A stretch of DNA of 64,000 bases, from contig NZ_JAMOIL010000001.1 of the NCBI RefSeq assembly GCF_023656415.1, positions 310,001 to 374,000 of the forward strand, written 5' to 3'. The stretch comes from Nocardioides bruguierae (GTDB lineage Bacteria; Actinomycetota; Actinomycetes; Propionibacteriales; Nocardioidaceae). Made by a program: the position numbers and the translations under genes. Position 1 is the first letter of the stretch, and each line of letters opens with the position of its first letter. The notes under the pieces were generated by a model. That model worked only from the letters and a program-made list of their open reading frames with translations. It did no database searches and had not been told where the DNA came from. Positions 18,954-27,468 of the stretch are shown piece after piece.

Positions 18954-21803
18954 ATGAGCACCGACGAGCTGTCACCGTCGGAGCGGTACTCCGCCTACCG
19001 TCGCACCCGCGAGCACCCGGTCTTCAAGGACTTCTCCGCTCTCTACGACTTCGGCCTCGACGACTTCCAGGTCCGGGCCTGCCGCGAGATCGAAGAAGGA
19101 CGAGGCGTGCTGGTCGCGGCCCCCACGGGCTCGGGCAAGACGATCGTCGGCGAGTTCGCCATCCACCTGGCCCTGGCGACGGGCCGCAAGGCGTTCTACA
19201 CGACGCCGATCAAGGCGCTGAGCAACCAGAAGTACGCCGACCTGGTCGAGCGCTACGGCTCGGACAAGGTCGGCCTTCTCACCGGTGACAACACCGTCAA
19301 CGGCGAGGCCGACGTGGTCGTGATGACCACCGAGGTCCTGCGCAACATGATCTACGCCGACTCCCGCACCCTGGACCGCCTCGGCTACGTGGTGATGGAC
19401 GAGGTGCACTACCTCGCCGACCGCTCCCGCGGCGCGGTGTGGGAGGAGGTGATCATCCACCTCGCCGAGTCGGTGACGGTGGTGTCGCTGTCCGCGACCG
19501 TCTCCAACGCCGAGGAGTTCGGCGAGTGGCTGGCCACGGTGCGCGGCGAGACGACCACCATCGTCGAGGAGCGGCGCCCGGTGCCGCTGTTCCAGCACGT
19601 CATGGTCGGGCGGCGCCTGCTCGACCTCTTCGCCTCCTCCGACGTGGACGCGGCGGCGGGCTTCGTCAAGGAGGGCGCCCCGGTCAACGACGAGCTGCTC
19701 AAGGTGGCGCGCGACGAGTGGGCCTCGAGCCGGTTCAAGGACCGCCGCTCGCCCAAGGGCGCCACGAAGGGTCGCGGCAAGACCCCCCGCGGTGGCGGCC
19801 CCCGGCAGATCGGCAACGGACGCCGGGTCTGGATCCCGTCCCGCACGGACGTGATCGAGCGGCTCGACCGCGAGGGCCTGCTGCCGGCGATCGTGTTCGT
19901 CTTCAGCCGCGCAGGCTGCTCGGCCGCCGTCGACCAGTGCCTGGCCGCCGACGTCCGCCTCACCACCCCCGAGGAGCGCGACGAGATCGTCGACTTCGTG
20001 GAGGCGTCCTGCCGGCACCTGGACTCCGAGGACCTGCACGTCCTCGGCTACCACGACTTCCTCGACGGCCTCTCCCGCGGCGTCGCCGCCCACCACGCCG
20101 GCATGCTCCCGGCGTTCAAGACCGTGGTGGAGGAGCTGTACCTGCGCGGCCTGTGCAAGGTCGTCTTCGCCACCGAGACCCTCGCGCTCGGCATCAACAT
20201 GCCTGCCCGCACGGTGGTCATCGAGAAGCTGAGCAAGTGGAACGGCGAGACCCACGCCGACCTCTCGCCCGGGGAGTACACGCAGCTCGTCGGCCGCGCG
20301 GGCCGGCGCGGCCTGGACACCGAGGGCCACGGCGTCGTCCTGTGGCAGCAGGGCATGGACCCGCGCGAGATCGCCGGACTCGCCTCGACCCGCACCTACC
20401 CCCTGCGCAGCTCGTTCCGGCCCAGCTACAACATGGCCGTCAACCTCGTGAACCGCTTCGGCCGCGAGACCTCGCGCGAGCTGCTGGAGCAGTCCTTCGC
20501 CCAGTTCCAGGCCGACCGCGCCGTCGTCGGGCTCGCACGCCAGCTGCGCAAGGCCTCCGAGGCCCTGGACGGCTACGCCGAGGCCGCCCACTGCGACCGG
20601 GGCGACTTCATGGAGTACGCCGCCCTGCGCCACCAGATCTCCGACGTGGAGAAGGGCGCCAGCCGCGCCAAGCGCGAGGACCGCCGTACCGAGGCCGCCG
20701 CCTCGATCAAGACCCTGCGCCCCGGTGACGTCATCGAGGTGCCGCACGGCAAGTTCTCCGGGATGGCGGTGGTGATCGAGAACGGTTGGAACCCGGAGTC
20801 GCCGCGCCCCTTCGTCATCACGACGGCCGGGCAGGCCAGGCGGCTGGCCATGATGGACTTCCCCGAGCCCGTCGCAGCGCTGGCCCGCATCCGGGTGCCC
20901 AAGTCCTTCAACCACCGCAACCCGCAGATGCGACGCGACCTCGCCTCCGCGCTGCGCGCCCGCAGCCGCGACATCCCGCCCCCCGGCGTGGGCGGGCGAC
21001 CCCCTCGCGGTCGCGGGGGCGCAGGAACCGGCGGCGCCGACGGACGCCCCAGCGCCTGGGAGCGCGAGGTCGCGGACCTGCGGCGCCGGCTCAAGGAGCA
21101 CCCCTGCCACGAGTGCCCGGACCGGGAGGACCACGCCCGCTGGGCCGAGCGCTGGTACAAGCTGGAGAAGGACGTCCTCACGCTCCAGCGGCGCGTGGAG
21201 AACCGCACCAACACCGTGGCCCGCACGTTCGACCGGGTCTGCGACCTGCTGGCGCAGCTCGGCTACCTCAACCCTCAGGCCACCGAGGTCACCGACGAGG
21301 GCGCCCACCTGATGCGGCTCTACTCGGAGATGGACCTCGTCGCCGCCGAGTGCATCCGGCGCGGCGTGTGGTCGAGCCTGAGCCCCTCCGGCCTCGCGGC
21401 CGCCCTGTCCACGCTCGTCTTCGAGCAGCGCAAGCCGGACGACGCCGGCCCGCCGCGCCTGCCCGGCGGAGACGTGCGTGAGGCGATCGCCACGATGGTC
21501 TCCATCGCCGGCGAGCTCGAGCGCACCGAGCGCGAGCACAAGCTGGACTTCCTGCGCATGCCCGACCTGGGCTTCGCCTGGATCGCGTACCGCTGGTGCG
21601 AGGGCGACGAGCTCGACGACGTGCTCGGCACCTCCGGGCTGCCCGCCGGGGACTTCGTCCGGTGGATGAAGCAGGTCCTCGACCTGGCCGGCCAGGTGGC
21701 GGACGCGGCGGGCGACACCCCGCTGCGGCGCACCGCCCGGCAGGTGAGCGACCGGCTCAAGCGCGGCGTGGTGGCGATGTCGGGCGTGGCCGAGGGGGCC
21801 TGA
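18954..21803 (+). CDS. DEVH-box superfamily II helicase, HelY/Ski2-like
   Basis: This is a large RNA/DNA helicase of 949 residues. Walker A is PTGSGKT at 57-63 and motif II is DEVH at 149-152. Motif VI is QLVGRAGRRGLD. A Gly/Arg-rich stretch (about 675-700) precedes the C-terminal DSHCT-type domain. The family is the bacterial counterpart of Mtr4 and Ski2. ATG at 18954 follows TAGGTT by six bases, so the transcript may be leaderless. It converges on the MFS gene with 15 bases between stops. Confidence 0.94.
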   Translation: MSTDELSPSERYSAYRRTREHPVFKDFSALYDFGLDDFQVRACREIEEGRGVLVAAPTGSGKTIVGEFAIHLALATGRKAFYTTPIKALSNQKYADLVERYGSDKVGLLTGDNTVNGEADVVVMTTEVLRNMIYADSRTLDRLGYVVMDEVHYLADRSRGAVWEEVIIHLAESVTVVSLSATVSNAEEFGEWLATVRGETTTIVEERRPVPLFQHVMVGRRLLDLFASSDVDAAAGFVKEGAPVNDELLKVARDEWASSRFKDRRSPKGATKGRGKTPRGGGPRQIGNGRRVWIPSRTDVIERLDREGLLPAIVFVFSRAGCSAAVDQCLAADVRLTTPEERDEIVDFVEASCRHLDSEDLHVLGYHDFLDGLSRGVAAHHAGMLPAFKTVVEELYLRGLCKVVFATETLALGINMPARTVVIEKLSKWNGETHADLSPGEYTQLVGRAGRRGLDTEGHGVVLWQQGMDPREIAGLASTRTYPLRSSFRPSYNMAVNLVNRFGRETSRELLEQSFAQFQADRAVVGLARQLRKASEALDGYAEAAHCDRGDFMEYAALRHQISDVEKGASRAKREDRRTEAAASIKTLRPGDVIEVPHGKFSGMAVVIENGWNPESPRPFVITTAGQARRLAMMDFPEPVAALARIRVPKSFNHRNPQMRRDLASALRARSRDIPPPGVGGRPPRGRGGAGTGGADGRPSAWEREVADLRRRLKEHPCHECPDREDHARWAERWYKLEKDVLTLQRRVENRTNTVARTFDRVCDLLAQLGYLNPQATEVTDEGAHLMRLYSEMDLVAAECIRRGVWSSLSPSGLAAALSTLVFEQRKPDDAGPPRLPGGDVREAIATMVSIAGELERTEREHKLDFLRMPDLGFAWIAYRWCEGDELDDVLGTSGLPAGDFVRWMKQVLDLAGQVADAAGDTPLRRTARQVSDRLKRGVVAMSGVAEGA

Positions 21804-21818
21804 GCCCGGTTCGCCGGA

Positions 21819-23219
21819 TCAGTCCCCGCGGACCCCGACGCGCCGCAGCGACGGGTCCAGCACGGTGAGCGCCACGTTGAGCGCGGAGACCACCACGAGG
21901 AACCAGCCGAGCGCGTGCACGCCGGCGCTGCCGCCGTCCTGCGTGTAGAAGGCGGCGATCGCGGCGGAGGAACCGATCGCGCCCAGGTAGAGGAACGTGC
22001 GCAGCAGGCCCGCGGACGAGGCCGTGCGCGACGGCTCGGCCTGGTGGTAGAGCGCGTTCTGGTTGCCGAGGTTGAGCAGCCCCTGCGGGACGCCGAACAC
22101 GACGATCATCACGACCAGGAACCACAGTGGCGAGTCGGAGGCGAGCAGCAGCATCGAGAGCGCCCCGGCCAGCTGGAAGACGGCGCCGACGACCAGCTTG
22201 AGGTGGACGTCGGGCCGCCGCCCGGTCAGCGCCGAGACGACGAGCGCGGCGCCGCTGAGCGGGAGCAGCAGGAGGCCGGTGGCGCTGGGGGAGAGCCCGC
22301 GCCCCTCCTCGAACCACTGGGTGAGGCCGTAGAGCACGCCGTAGGAGGTCAGGCCCGTGAGCAGCTGGCGCAGGTAGGTGAGGACGAGCGGGCGGTTGCC
22401 GGCCAGCACCCGGACGTCGATGAACGGGTCGTCGTGACGACGTTCCCACCAGACGAGCCCGCCGCCGGCAGCGACCACCACCAGCAGGAGCCAGGCGGTG
22501 GACGTCGAGGGCAGCATCAGCACGACGAGGAGCGCGGCCAGCAGGGCGCTGAAGAGCGCGACGCCGGGCACGTCGAGGCTGAGGGCGGGGCGGGTGCCGT
22601 CGGGGTGGCGGGTCGGTGGGACGCGACGCCAGCCGAGGACCAGGACGAGGACGGCGAGCGGCACGTCCACGGCGAACGTGGCGCGCCAGCCGCCGAGGTC
22701 GATGAGCAGGCCGCCGAGGGTCGGCCCGATGACGATGACGGTCTGGCTGGAGACGGTCAGCAGGGTGAGCACCGTGGCGGGGGAGTCCCGGCCGGTGCGC
22801 GCGGCCTCGCTGCGGATCAGGTACATCGCCGAGGGGTAGCCGGCGCAGGTGCCGAGCCCGATGAGGACCCGGGCCGCCACCAGCGTCCCGAGGTCCTGGG
22901 CGAACGTGCCGAGCAGGCCGCCGACGCCGACCAGCGCGCCACCGGCGAGGAAGAGCGTGCGGGGGCCGACGACGTCGACCAGACGCCCCACCACGGGCTG
23001 ACCGATCGCGGTGGCCAGGTACAGCGACGATACCAGCCAGGCGGTCTCGCCGCTGGACACGCGCAGCGCGAGACCGATCGGCACCAGCGCGACGGCGATG
23101 ATCGAGGAGTTGATCGGGTTGAGCACCGAGCCGAGCATCATCGGCGCCAGCAGCCTGGTGTCGAAGGAGTCCCGCAGCCGCTCGCGGGTCCCGGGCTGCT
23201 CCGCCGCGTCCGCGCTCAC
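21819..23219 (-). CDS. MFS drug-efflux-type transporter (DHA2-like)
   Basis: This is a 466-residue major facilitator with about 14 hydrophobic spans. Family features are LNPINSSIIAVALVPIG near the N-terminus, the motif A region GRLVDVVGPRTLFL and the motif C-like PTLGGLLID. The GTG start at 23219 overlaps the stop codon of the MarR gene by four bases, so regulator and pump are translated together. The substrate is unknown; a MarR-controlled efflux role is inferred. Confidence 0.9.
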   Translation of the reverse strand: MSADAAEQPGTRERLRDSFDTRLLAPMMLGSVLNPINSSIIAVALVPIGLALRVSSGETAWLVSSLYLATAIGQPVVGRLVDVVGPRTLFLAGGALVGVGGLLGTFAQDLGTLVAARVLIGLGTCAGYPSAMYLIRSEAARTGRDSPATVLTLLTVSSQTVIVIGPTLGGLLIDLGGWRATFAVDVPLAVLVLVLGWRRVPPTRHPDGTRPALSLDVPGVALFSALLAALLVVLMLPSTSTAWLLLVVVAAGGGLVWWERRHDDPFIDVRVLAGNRPLVLTYLRQLLTGLTSYGVLYGLTQWFEEGRGLSPSATGLLLLPLSGAALVVSALTGRRPDVHLKLVVGAVFQLAGALSMLLLASDSPLWFLVVMIVVFGVPQGLLNLGNQNALYHQAEPSRTASSAGLLRTFLYLGAIGSSAAIAAFYTQDGGSAGVHALGWFLVVVSALNVALTVLDPSLRRVGVRGD

Positions 23220-23674
23220 GCCAGCACGCTCCGCTCCAGGTGCTCGAGGGCGCGGACGACGTCGGCGGTCTGCGCCGCGTCCAACCTCTCGCGCAGGGTG
23301 CTGACCAACCAGTCCTCGCGCTCGGTGCGGCGCCGCTCGAGCCACGCCGTGCCCGCCTCGCTGGGGGAGACCACCAGCCGGCGTCCGTCCTGCGGGTCGG
23401 GATCGCGTCGCACCATGCCTGCCTCCTCGAGCGCCCCGAGCGTGGCGCCCATGGACTGCGGGCGCACCCGCTCGGCCGCGGCCAGCGCCGCAGCGGTCGA
23501 GGGTCCGTGCTTGTCCAGCCGGCTGAGCACCGACGTCTGCGAGGGGGTCAGCCCGGCCTCCTGGTGCTCGCGCAGGCGCCGCCGCAGCCGCCCGGTCACG
23601 GTCACCAGCAGCCGGGCCGCCACCACGGCCTGGTCGGCGTCCTCGTGCTGCAGGTGGTTGTCGTCGGCACTCAT
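23216..23674 (-). CDS. MarR-family transcriptional regulator
   Basis: This 152-residue winged-helix regulator has the MarR core: LTPSQTSVLSRLDKHGPSTAAALA, then VRPQSMGATLGALEEAGMVRRDPDPQDGRR with the wing. It sits upstream of and coupled to the MFS gene. ATG at 23674 lies six bases after a TACGCT box. A 12-bp palindrome (CAGTCCGGACTG) at 23693-23704 lies just upstream and is the obvious candidate operator for autoregulation. Confidence 0.93.
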   Translation of the reverse strand: MSADDNHLQHEDADQAVVAARLLVTVTGRLRRRLREHQEAGLTPSQTSVLSRLDKHGPSTAAALAAAERVRPQSMGATLGALEEAGMVRRDPDPQDGRRLVVSPSEAGTAWLERRRTEREDWLVSTLRERLDAAQTADVVRALEHLERSVLA

Positions 23675-23692
23675 GTCTCCAGCGTAGGTCGA

Positions 23693-23704
23693 CAGTCCGG
23701 ACTG
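23693..23704. promoter_or_regulatory. Candidate MarR operator palindrome
   Basis: The perfect palindrome CAGTCCGGACTG begins seven bases upstream of the presumed -10 box (AGCGTA on the plus strand, 23681-23686) of the marR-MFS unit. A bound dimer there would cover the -35 region. Confidence 0.6.
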
Positions 23705-23743
23705 ATCACGTACGGCTGCCGAACTCTGCTCTCCGACCTCACG

Positions 23744-23796
23744 TTTGGTCACCAACCCCGTCCCGGAGGCCCCGGAACCGCACGTTGGTGACCAAA
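23744..23796 (-). repeat. 53-bp paired-arm repeat, copy 7
   Basis: The arms 23744-23756 and 23784-23796 pair over 13 bases, and the inner bases do not match. The flanks CACG and CCCG give minus orientation. It lies 80 bases past the stop of the minus-strand NAD(P)-binding gene and about 40 bases upstream of the MarR operator palindrome. Confidence 0.93.
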
Positions 23797-23876
23797 CCCG
23801 ACCCACTCTGCTCCGGACGCACCTCCGCCCCGGTCCGAGCAGACCGGGGCGGAGGAGAAGGTAGGGACGCGGCGGC

Positions 23877-24536
23877 TCAGACGCGCACGCCCGCGACGGC
23901 GTCGGCGACGGACTGCTCACCGGAGACCAGCTCGACCTGGACGCCGACGGTGCCGGAGTCGTGGAGGAACGCGGCGATGACCGCGGCGACGTCGGCCCGG
24001 GAGATCTCGCCGCGCTCGACATTCTCGGCCAGCAGGACCCGGTCCGTGGCCGGGTCGTCGGTGAGGGCACCGGCGCGCAGGACGGTCCAGGCGAGGCCCG
24101 AGTCGCGCAGTGCCGCGTCGGCGTCCCGCTTGGCCTCCACGTAGGCGCGCCACACGTCCGAGGTGTCCTCGGGCAGCGGGTTGTCCGCGCCGATGGCCGA
24201 GACCTGCACGAACCGGTCGATCCCGGCCTTGCGGGCGCCCTCGATGGACTTCAGCGAGCCCTCGAGGTCGACGGTGCGCTTGCGCTCGATGTTGCCGTCG
24301 GCGCCGCCGCCGGCGGCGAAGACGACTGCGTCGCAGCCCTCGAAGGCGCCGGCGAAGTCGCCGCTGTCGCTGTTCTCGATGTCGAGGAGGCGGACCTCGG
24401 CGCCGAGCGCCTCGAGCTCGGCCTTGTACTCGGCCCGGCGCACCAGGGCGACGGGCGTGTCGCCCTGCCCGGCCAGGACGCGGATGAGCTGCTGGGCCAC
24501 CTTGCCGTGGCCCCCGACGATCGCGATGGAAGACAT
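23877..24536 (-). CDS. NAD(P)-binding (NmrA/SDR-a5-like) protein
   Basis: This 219-residue Rossmann-fold protein starts with the dinucleotide-binding IAIVGGHGKVAQQL. It continues with VFAAGGG and RFVQVSAIGADNP, as in atypical short-chain dehydrogenases such as YwnB and YtfG. No complete YxxxK active site is evident, so it may be a redox sensor or a reductase. ATG at 24536 follows TACGTT by six bases. It is a stand-alone gene on the minus strand. Confidence 0.88.
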   Translation of the reverse strand: MSSIAIVGGHGKVAQQLIRVLAGQGDTPVALVRRAEYKAELEALGAEVRLLDIENSDSGDFAGAFEGCDAVVFAAGGGADGNIERKRTVDLEGSLKSIEGARKAGIDRFVQVSAIGADNPLPEDTSDVWRAYVEAKRDADAALRDSGLAWTVLRAGALTDDPATDRVLLAENVERGEISRADVAAVIAAFLHDSGTVGVQVELVSGEQSVADAVAGVRV

Positions 24537-24623
24537 GTCCCGAACGTACGTCCCCGCCGAGGTCGCGGGCTGGTCCCCGGGGGTGAGCACCGCCTACACG
24601 TGCGATCCCTCACCCGCCGCGGC

Positions 24624-25550
24624 TCAGCCGTGCGCGGCCAGCACCCCGGTCAGTCGCTCCACGGGCGAGGTCAGCCCGTACCGCTCGGTCAGCGCTGCCA
24701 GCGCCTCCGGGTCCCGGGGTGCGGTGGGCAGGGCCCCGACGCCGCGCTCGAGGGGCAGGTCCCGCTTCACCGCCACGACGGTGGGCGCCACGTCCAGGTA
24801 GTCGGCCGCGGCGAGCACCTTGGCCCGGACGCCGGCGGCCATCGCGACGCTCTCGTCCGCCGCCGCGGCCCGGACACCGGCGAGGTCGCCGTGCGCGGCC
24901 AGCAGCTTCGCGGCGGTCTTCTCCCCGACGCCCTTGACGCCGGGCAGCCCGTCGGAGGAGTCGCCGCGCATCGTGGCGAAGTCGGCGTACTGGGCGGCCT
25001 CGACGTCGTACTTCGCCCGGACCCACGCCTCGTCCACCTGCTCGGCGTTGCCGACGCCCTTGACCGTGTAGACGACCCGCACGCCGGCCGCGTCGTCGAC
25101 CAGCTGGAAGAGGTCGCGGTCCCCGGTCACCACGTCGACGGGCATGCCGGCGTCCGTGGCCAGGGTTCCGATCACGTCGTCGGCCTCCGCCTCCGGGGCG
25201 CCGACGACGGTGATCCCGAACGCCGCGAGCACCTCGCGGATGATCGGCACCTGCACCTGCAGCGGGTCGGGCACCTCCTCCACGTCGGCACCGACCTCGG
25301 TCTCCTCGACCACCCGGTGCGCCTTGTACGTCGGCACGAGGTCGACGCGCCACTGCGGGCGCCAGTCGTCGTCCCAGCAGCACACGACGTGGGTGGGGGA
25401 GTAGGTGTCGACCAGGCGGCTGATGAAGTCCAGCAACCCGCGGACGGCGTTCACCGGCGTCCCGTCCGGGCCGTCCACCGGGGGCACCCCGAAGAAGGCG
25501 CGGAAGTAGAGGGAGGCGGTGTCGAGGAGCATCAGGCGGGGCTCGGGCAT
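24624..25550 (-). CDS. 5'-3' exonuclease (FEN/Pol I N-terminal domain-like)
   Basis: This 308-residue protein matches the stand-alone homologue of the DNA polymerase I 5' nuclease domain. Acidic metal ligands are visible in LMLLDTASLYFRAFFG, in EAEADDVIGTLA and in VVTGDRDLFQLVDD. A helix-hairpin-helix follows (DGLPGVKGVGEKTAAKLL). It likely processes RNA primers or DNA flaps. It is divergent from the GH3 gene, and ATG 25550 overlaps one of the possible GH3 start codons. Confidence 0.95.
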   Translation of the reverse strand: MPEPRLMLLDTASLYFRAFFGVPPVDGPDGTPVNAVRGLLDFISRLVDTYSPTHVVCCWDDDWRPQWRVDLVPTYKAHRVVEETEVGADVEEVPDPLQVQVPIIREVLAAFGITVVGAPEAEADDVIGTLATDAGMPVDVVTGDRDLFQLVDDAAGVRVVYTVKGVGNAEQVDEAWVRAKYDVEAAQYADFATMRGDSSDGLPGVKGVGEKTAAKLLAAHGDLAGVRAAAADESVAMAAGVRAKVLAAADYLDVAPTVVAVKRDLPLERGVGALPTAPRDPEALAALTERYGLTSPVERLTGVLAAHG

Positions 25551-26877
25551 GGGCGCAGTCTGTCAGCCCGCGCCGACGTCCACCCGGTTCGGAGAACGGC
25601 CGGCGCCGACGTACCGTCGCGGTGATGGCTCACCGGTTCCTCCCGTCCTGCCCTCCGCGTCGCGCGGCACCCGTGCCGTGGTCGCGCTCGCGCTCGTCGG
25701 CAGCCTCGCCGCCACGGCCACCCCGGCCACGGCGGACGCAGTCACGGCGGACGCGGTCACGAGCAGCGCCGCCAGCGCCGCCGCGACCGCCGCGACCACC
25801 GCCCTGCGTGCCGACGACGCCCGCACCCCACGCCGGGTGCTGCGGCACATGACGCTGCGCCAGCAGGTCGGACAGCTCCTCATGGTCGGCACCCCCGCCG
25901 ACCAGGCGTCCTCGCAGGTACTCACCCAGCTCACCGACCTGCACGTCGGCAACGTCATGCTGACCGGCCGCTCGGACGCCGGGGTCGCCGCGACCGCCGC
26001 GGTGAGCGAGCGCCTCACGCGCCGCGTCACCCGCCCGCGGCACCCGGGCGCCACCCGCTGGGTCGCACCGCTGGTCGCGACCGACCAGGAGGGCGGCGCG
26101 GTGCAGGTTCTCTCCGGTGACGGCTTCCGGGGCATCCCCTCGGCCCTGGAGCAGGGGACGTGGCGGCCCGTCGTCGTGCGGCGCCACGCGCACCGCTGGG
26201 GCTCCTCGCTCGTGGACGCGGGGGTGTCGATGAACCTGGCACCGGTGCTGGGCACGGTGCCCGGGCCGCAGGCCGCGGCGCAGAACCCGCCCATCGGCGC
26301 CTACGACCGCGAGTACGGCTACACGGTGCAGCGCGTACGACGGAAGGGCTGGGCCGCGCTGGCCGGCTTCCGGGACGCCGGGCTGGTCGCCGCGGCCAAG
26401 CACTTCCCCGGGCTGGGGCGCGTCAGCGCGAACACCGACACCGACAGCGGGGTCACCGACACCGAGACCGGCCCACGGTCGTCCTACCTGGACCCGTTCG
26501 CGGCTGCGATCTCCCACGGAGCCGAGACGGTGATGATGTCCTCGGCCACCTACAGCCGGATCGACGGCTCCCGCCCGGCGGTCTTCTCCTCGGCCGTGAC
26601 CCAGGACCTGCTGCGGACGCGGCTCGGCTTCACCGGCGTGGTCATGACCGACGACCTCGGCCAGGCGGCCCAGGTGCAGGCGTGGTCGCCCGGCCGGCGC
26701 GCGGTGCTGGCGGTCGCGGCGGGCGCCGACCTCGTCGTCACCGTCACCCCGGACGTGGCTCCGGCCATGGTGGCCGCCCTGGTGCGCCGCGGCCAGGACA
26801 GCCCGTCGTTCCGCCGCAAGATCCGCGCGAGCGCGCTGCGGGTGCTGGAGATGAAGGACGCACACGGCCTCCTGTGA
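25549..26877 (+). CDS. Secreted glycoside hydrolase family 3 N-terminal-domain protein (NagZ-like), 5' end doubtful
   Basis: The frame encodes a GH3 (beta-hexosaminidase-like) domain: QQVGQLLMVG, LVATDQEGG, AAKHFPGLG and MTDDLG, the last giving the likely nucleophile Asp. The Asp-x-His loop of classical NagZ is replaced (KHFPGLG, then DTDSGVTD), so the acid/base is not obvious. A signal peptide core (RAVVALALVGSLAATATPATA) lies at 25675-25740. The start is unclear: in-frame ATG 25549 gives a 40-residue pre-signal extension and GTG 25678 removes the basic N-region. The best-looking start (TACCGT box, then GTG 25622 or ATG 25625) is in another frame. A one-base frameshift between 25625 and 25670 would join them. 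Confidence 0.8.
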   Translation: MGAVCQPAPTSTRFGERPAPTYRRGDGSPVPPVLPSASRGTRAVVALALVGSLAATATPATADAVTADAVTSSAASAAATAATTALRADDARTPRRVLRHMTLRQQVGQLLMVGTPADQASSQVLTQLTDLHVGNVMLTGRSDAGVAATAAVSERLTRRVTRPRHPGATRWVAPLVATDQEGGAVQVLSGDGFRGIPSALEQGTWRPVVVRRHAHRWGSSLVDAGVSMNLAPVLGTVPGPQAAAQNPPIGAYDREYGYTVQRVRRKGWAALAGFRDAGLVAAAKHFPGLGRVSANTDTDSGVTDTETGPRSSYLDPFAAAISHGAETVMMSSATYSRIDGSRPAVFSSAVTQDLLRTRLGFTGVVMTDDLGQAAQVQAWSPGRRAVLAVAAGADLVVTVTPDVAPAMVAALVRRGQDSPSFRRKIRASALRVLEMKDAHGLL

Positions 26878-26972
26878 GGCCCTCCGCGGGCCGTTCAGCT
26901 CGGGGGCGACAGCACGGTCCACGGGTCAAGACACCACCACCGGAGGATCAACGCCTCCTTTACGGTGTCACC

Positions 26973-27431
26973 GTGAGTCAGACGGCGGTCGAGGCGACCG
27001 ACAGGAAGATCCTGCAGCTGCTCGCCACCGACGGACGGATGTCCTACACCGACCTCGGCAAGGCGACCGGGCTGTCGACGTCCGCCGTCCACCAGCGGGT
27101 GAAGCGGCTCGAGCAGCGCGGGCTCATCCAGGGCTACGGCGCGACCATCAACCACGCCGAGATCGGGCTGCCGCTCACGGCGCTCATCTCGATCCGGCCG
27201 ATGGACCCGTCGTCGCCGGACGACTGCCCCGAGCGGCTCAAGCACATCCCCGAGATCGAGTCGTGCTGGTCGGTGGCCGGCGACGAGTCCTACGTGCTGA
27301 AGGTCCGCTCGACCACCCCGGCCGCCATGGAGGAGCTCCTGGCGCGCATCCGGCACGCCGCGGACGTCTCCACCCGCACCACCATCGTGCTCACCACGTA
27401 CTACGAGAACCGGCCCGTCACCGGCGCGTGA
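26973..27431 (+). CDS. Lrp/AsnC-family transcriptional regulator
   Basis: This is a 152-residue amino-acid-responsive regulator. The helix-turn-helix is DLGKATGLSTSAVHQRVKRLEQRGLI, followed by an AsnC_trans_reg (RAM) domain (PLTALISIRPM, ESCWSVAGDESYVLKVR). GTG at 26973 lies six bases after TACGGT, so it is probably leaderless. It is not far from the lysine 2,3-aminomutase homologue at 28482-29948, and an amino-acid link between them is plausible. Confidence 0.92.
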   Translation: MSQTAVEATDRKILQLLATDGRMSYTDLGKATGLSTSAVHQRVKRLEQRGLIQGYGATINHAEIGLPLTALISIRPMDPSSPDDCPERLKHIPEIESCWSVAGDESYVLKVRSTTPAAMEELLARIRHAADVSTRTTIVLTTYYENRPVTGA

Positions 27432-27468
27432 GCCGCCACACCCGCGCCCGGCCGGTCAGCTGCGCCCG

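Noticed and set aside
23961..25625. A 554-codon plus-strand frame opposite the NAD-binding and exonuclease genes
   Set aside because: It shows no family motif and follows the antisense phase of two well-supported genes.
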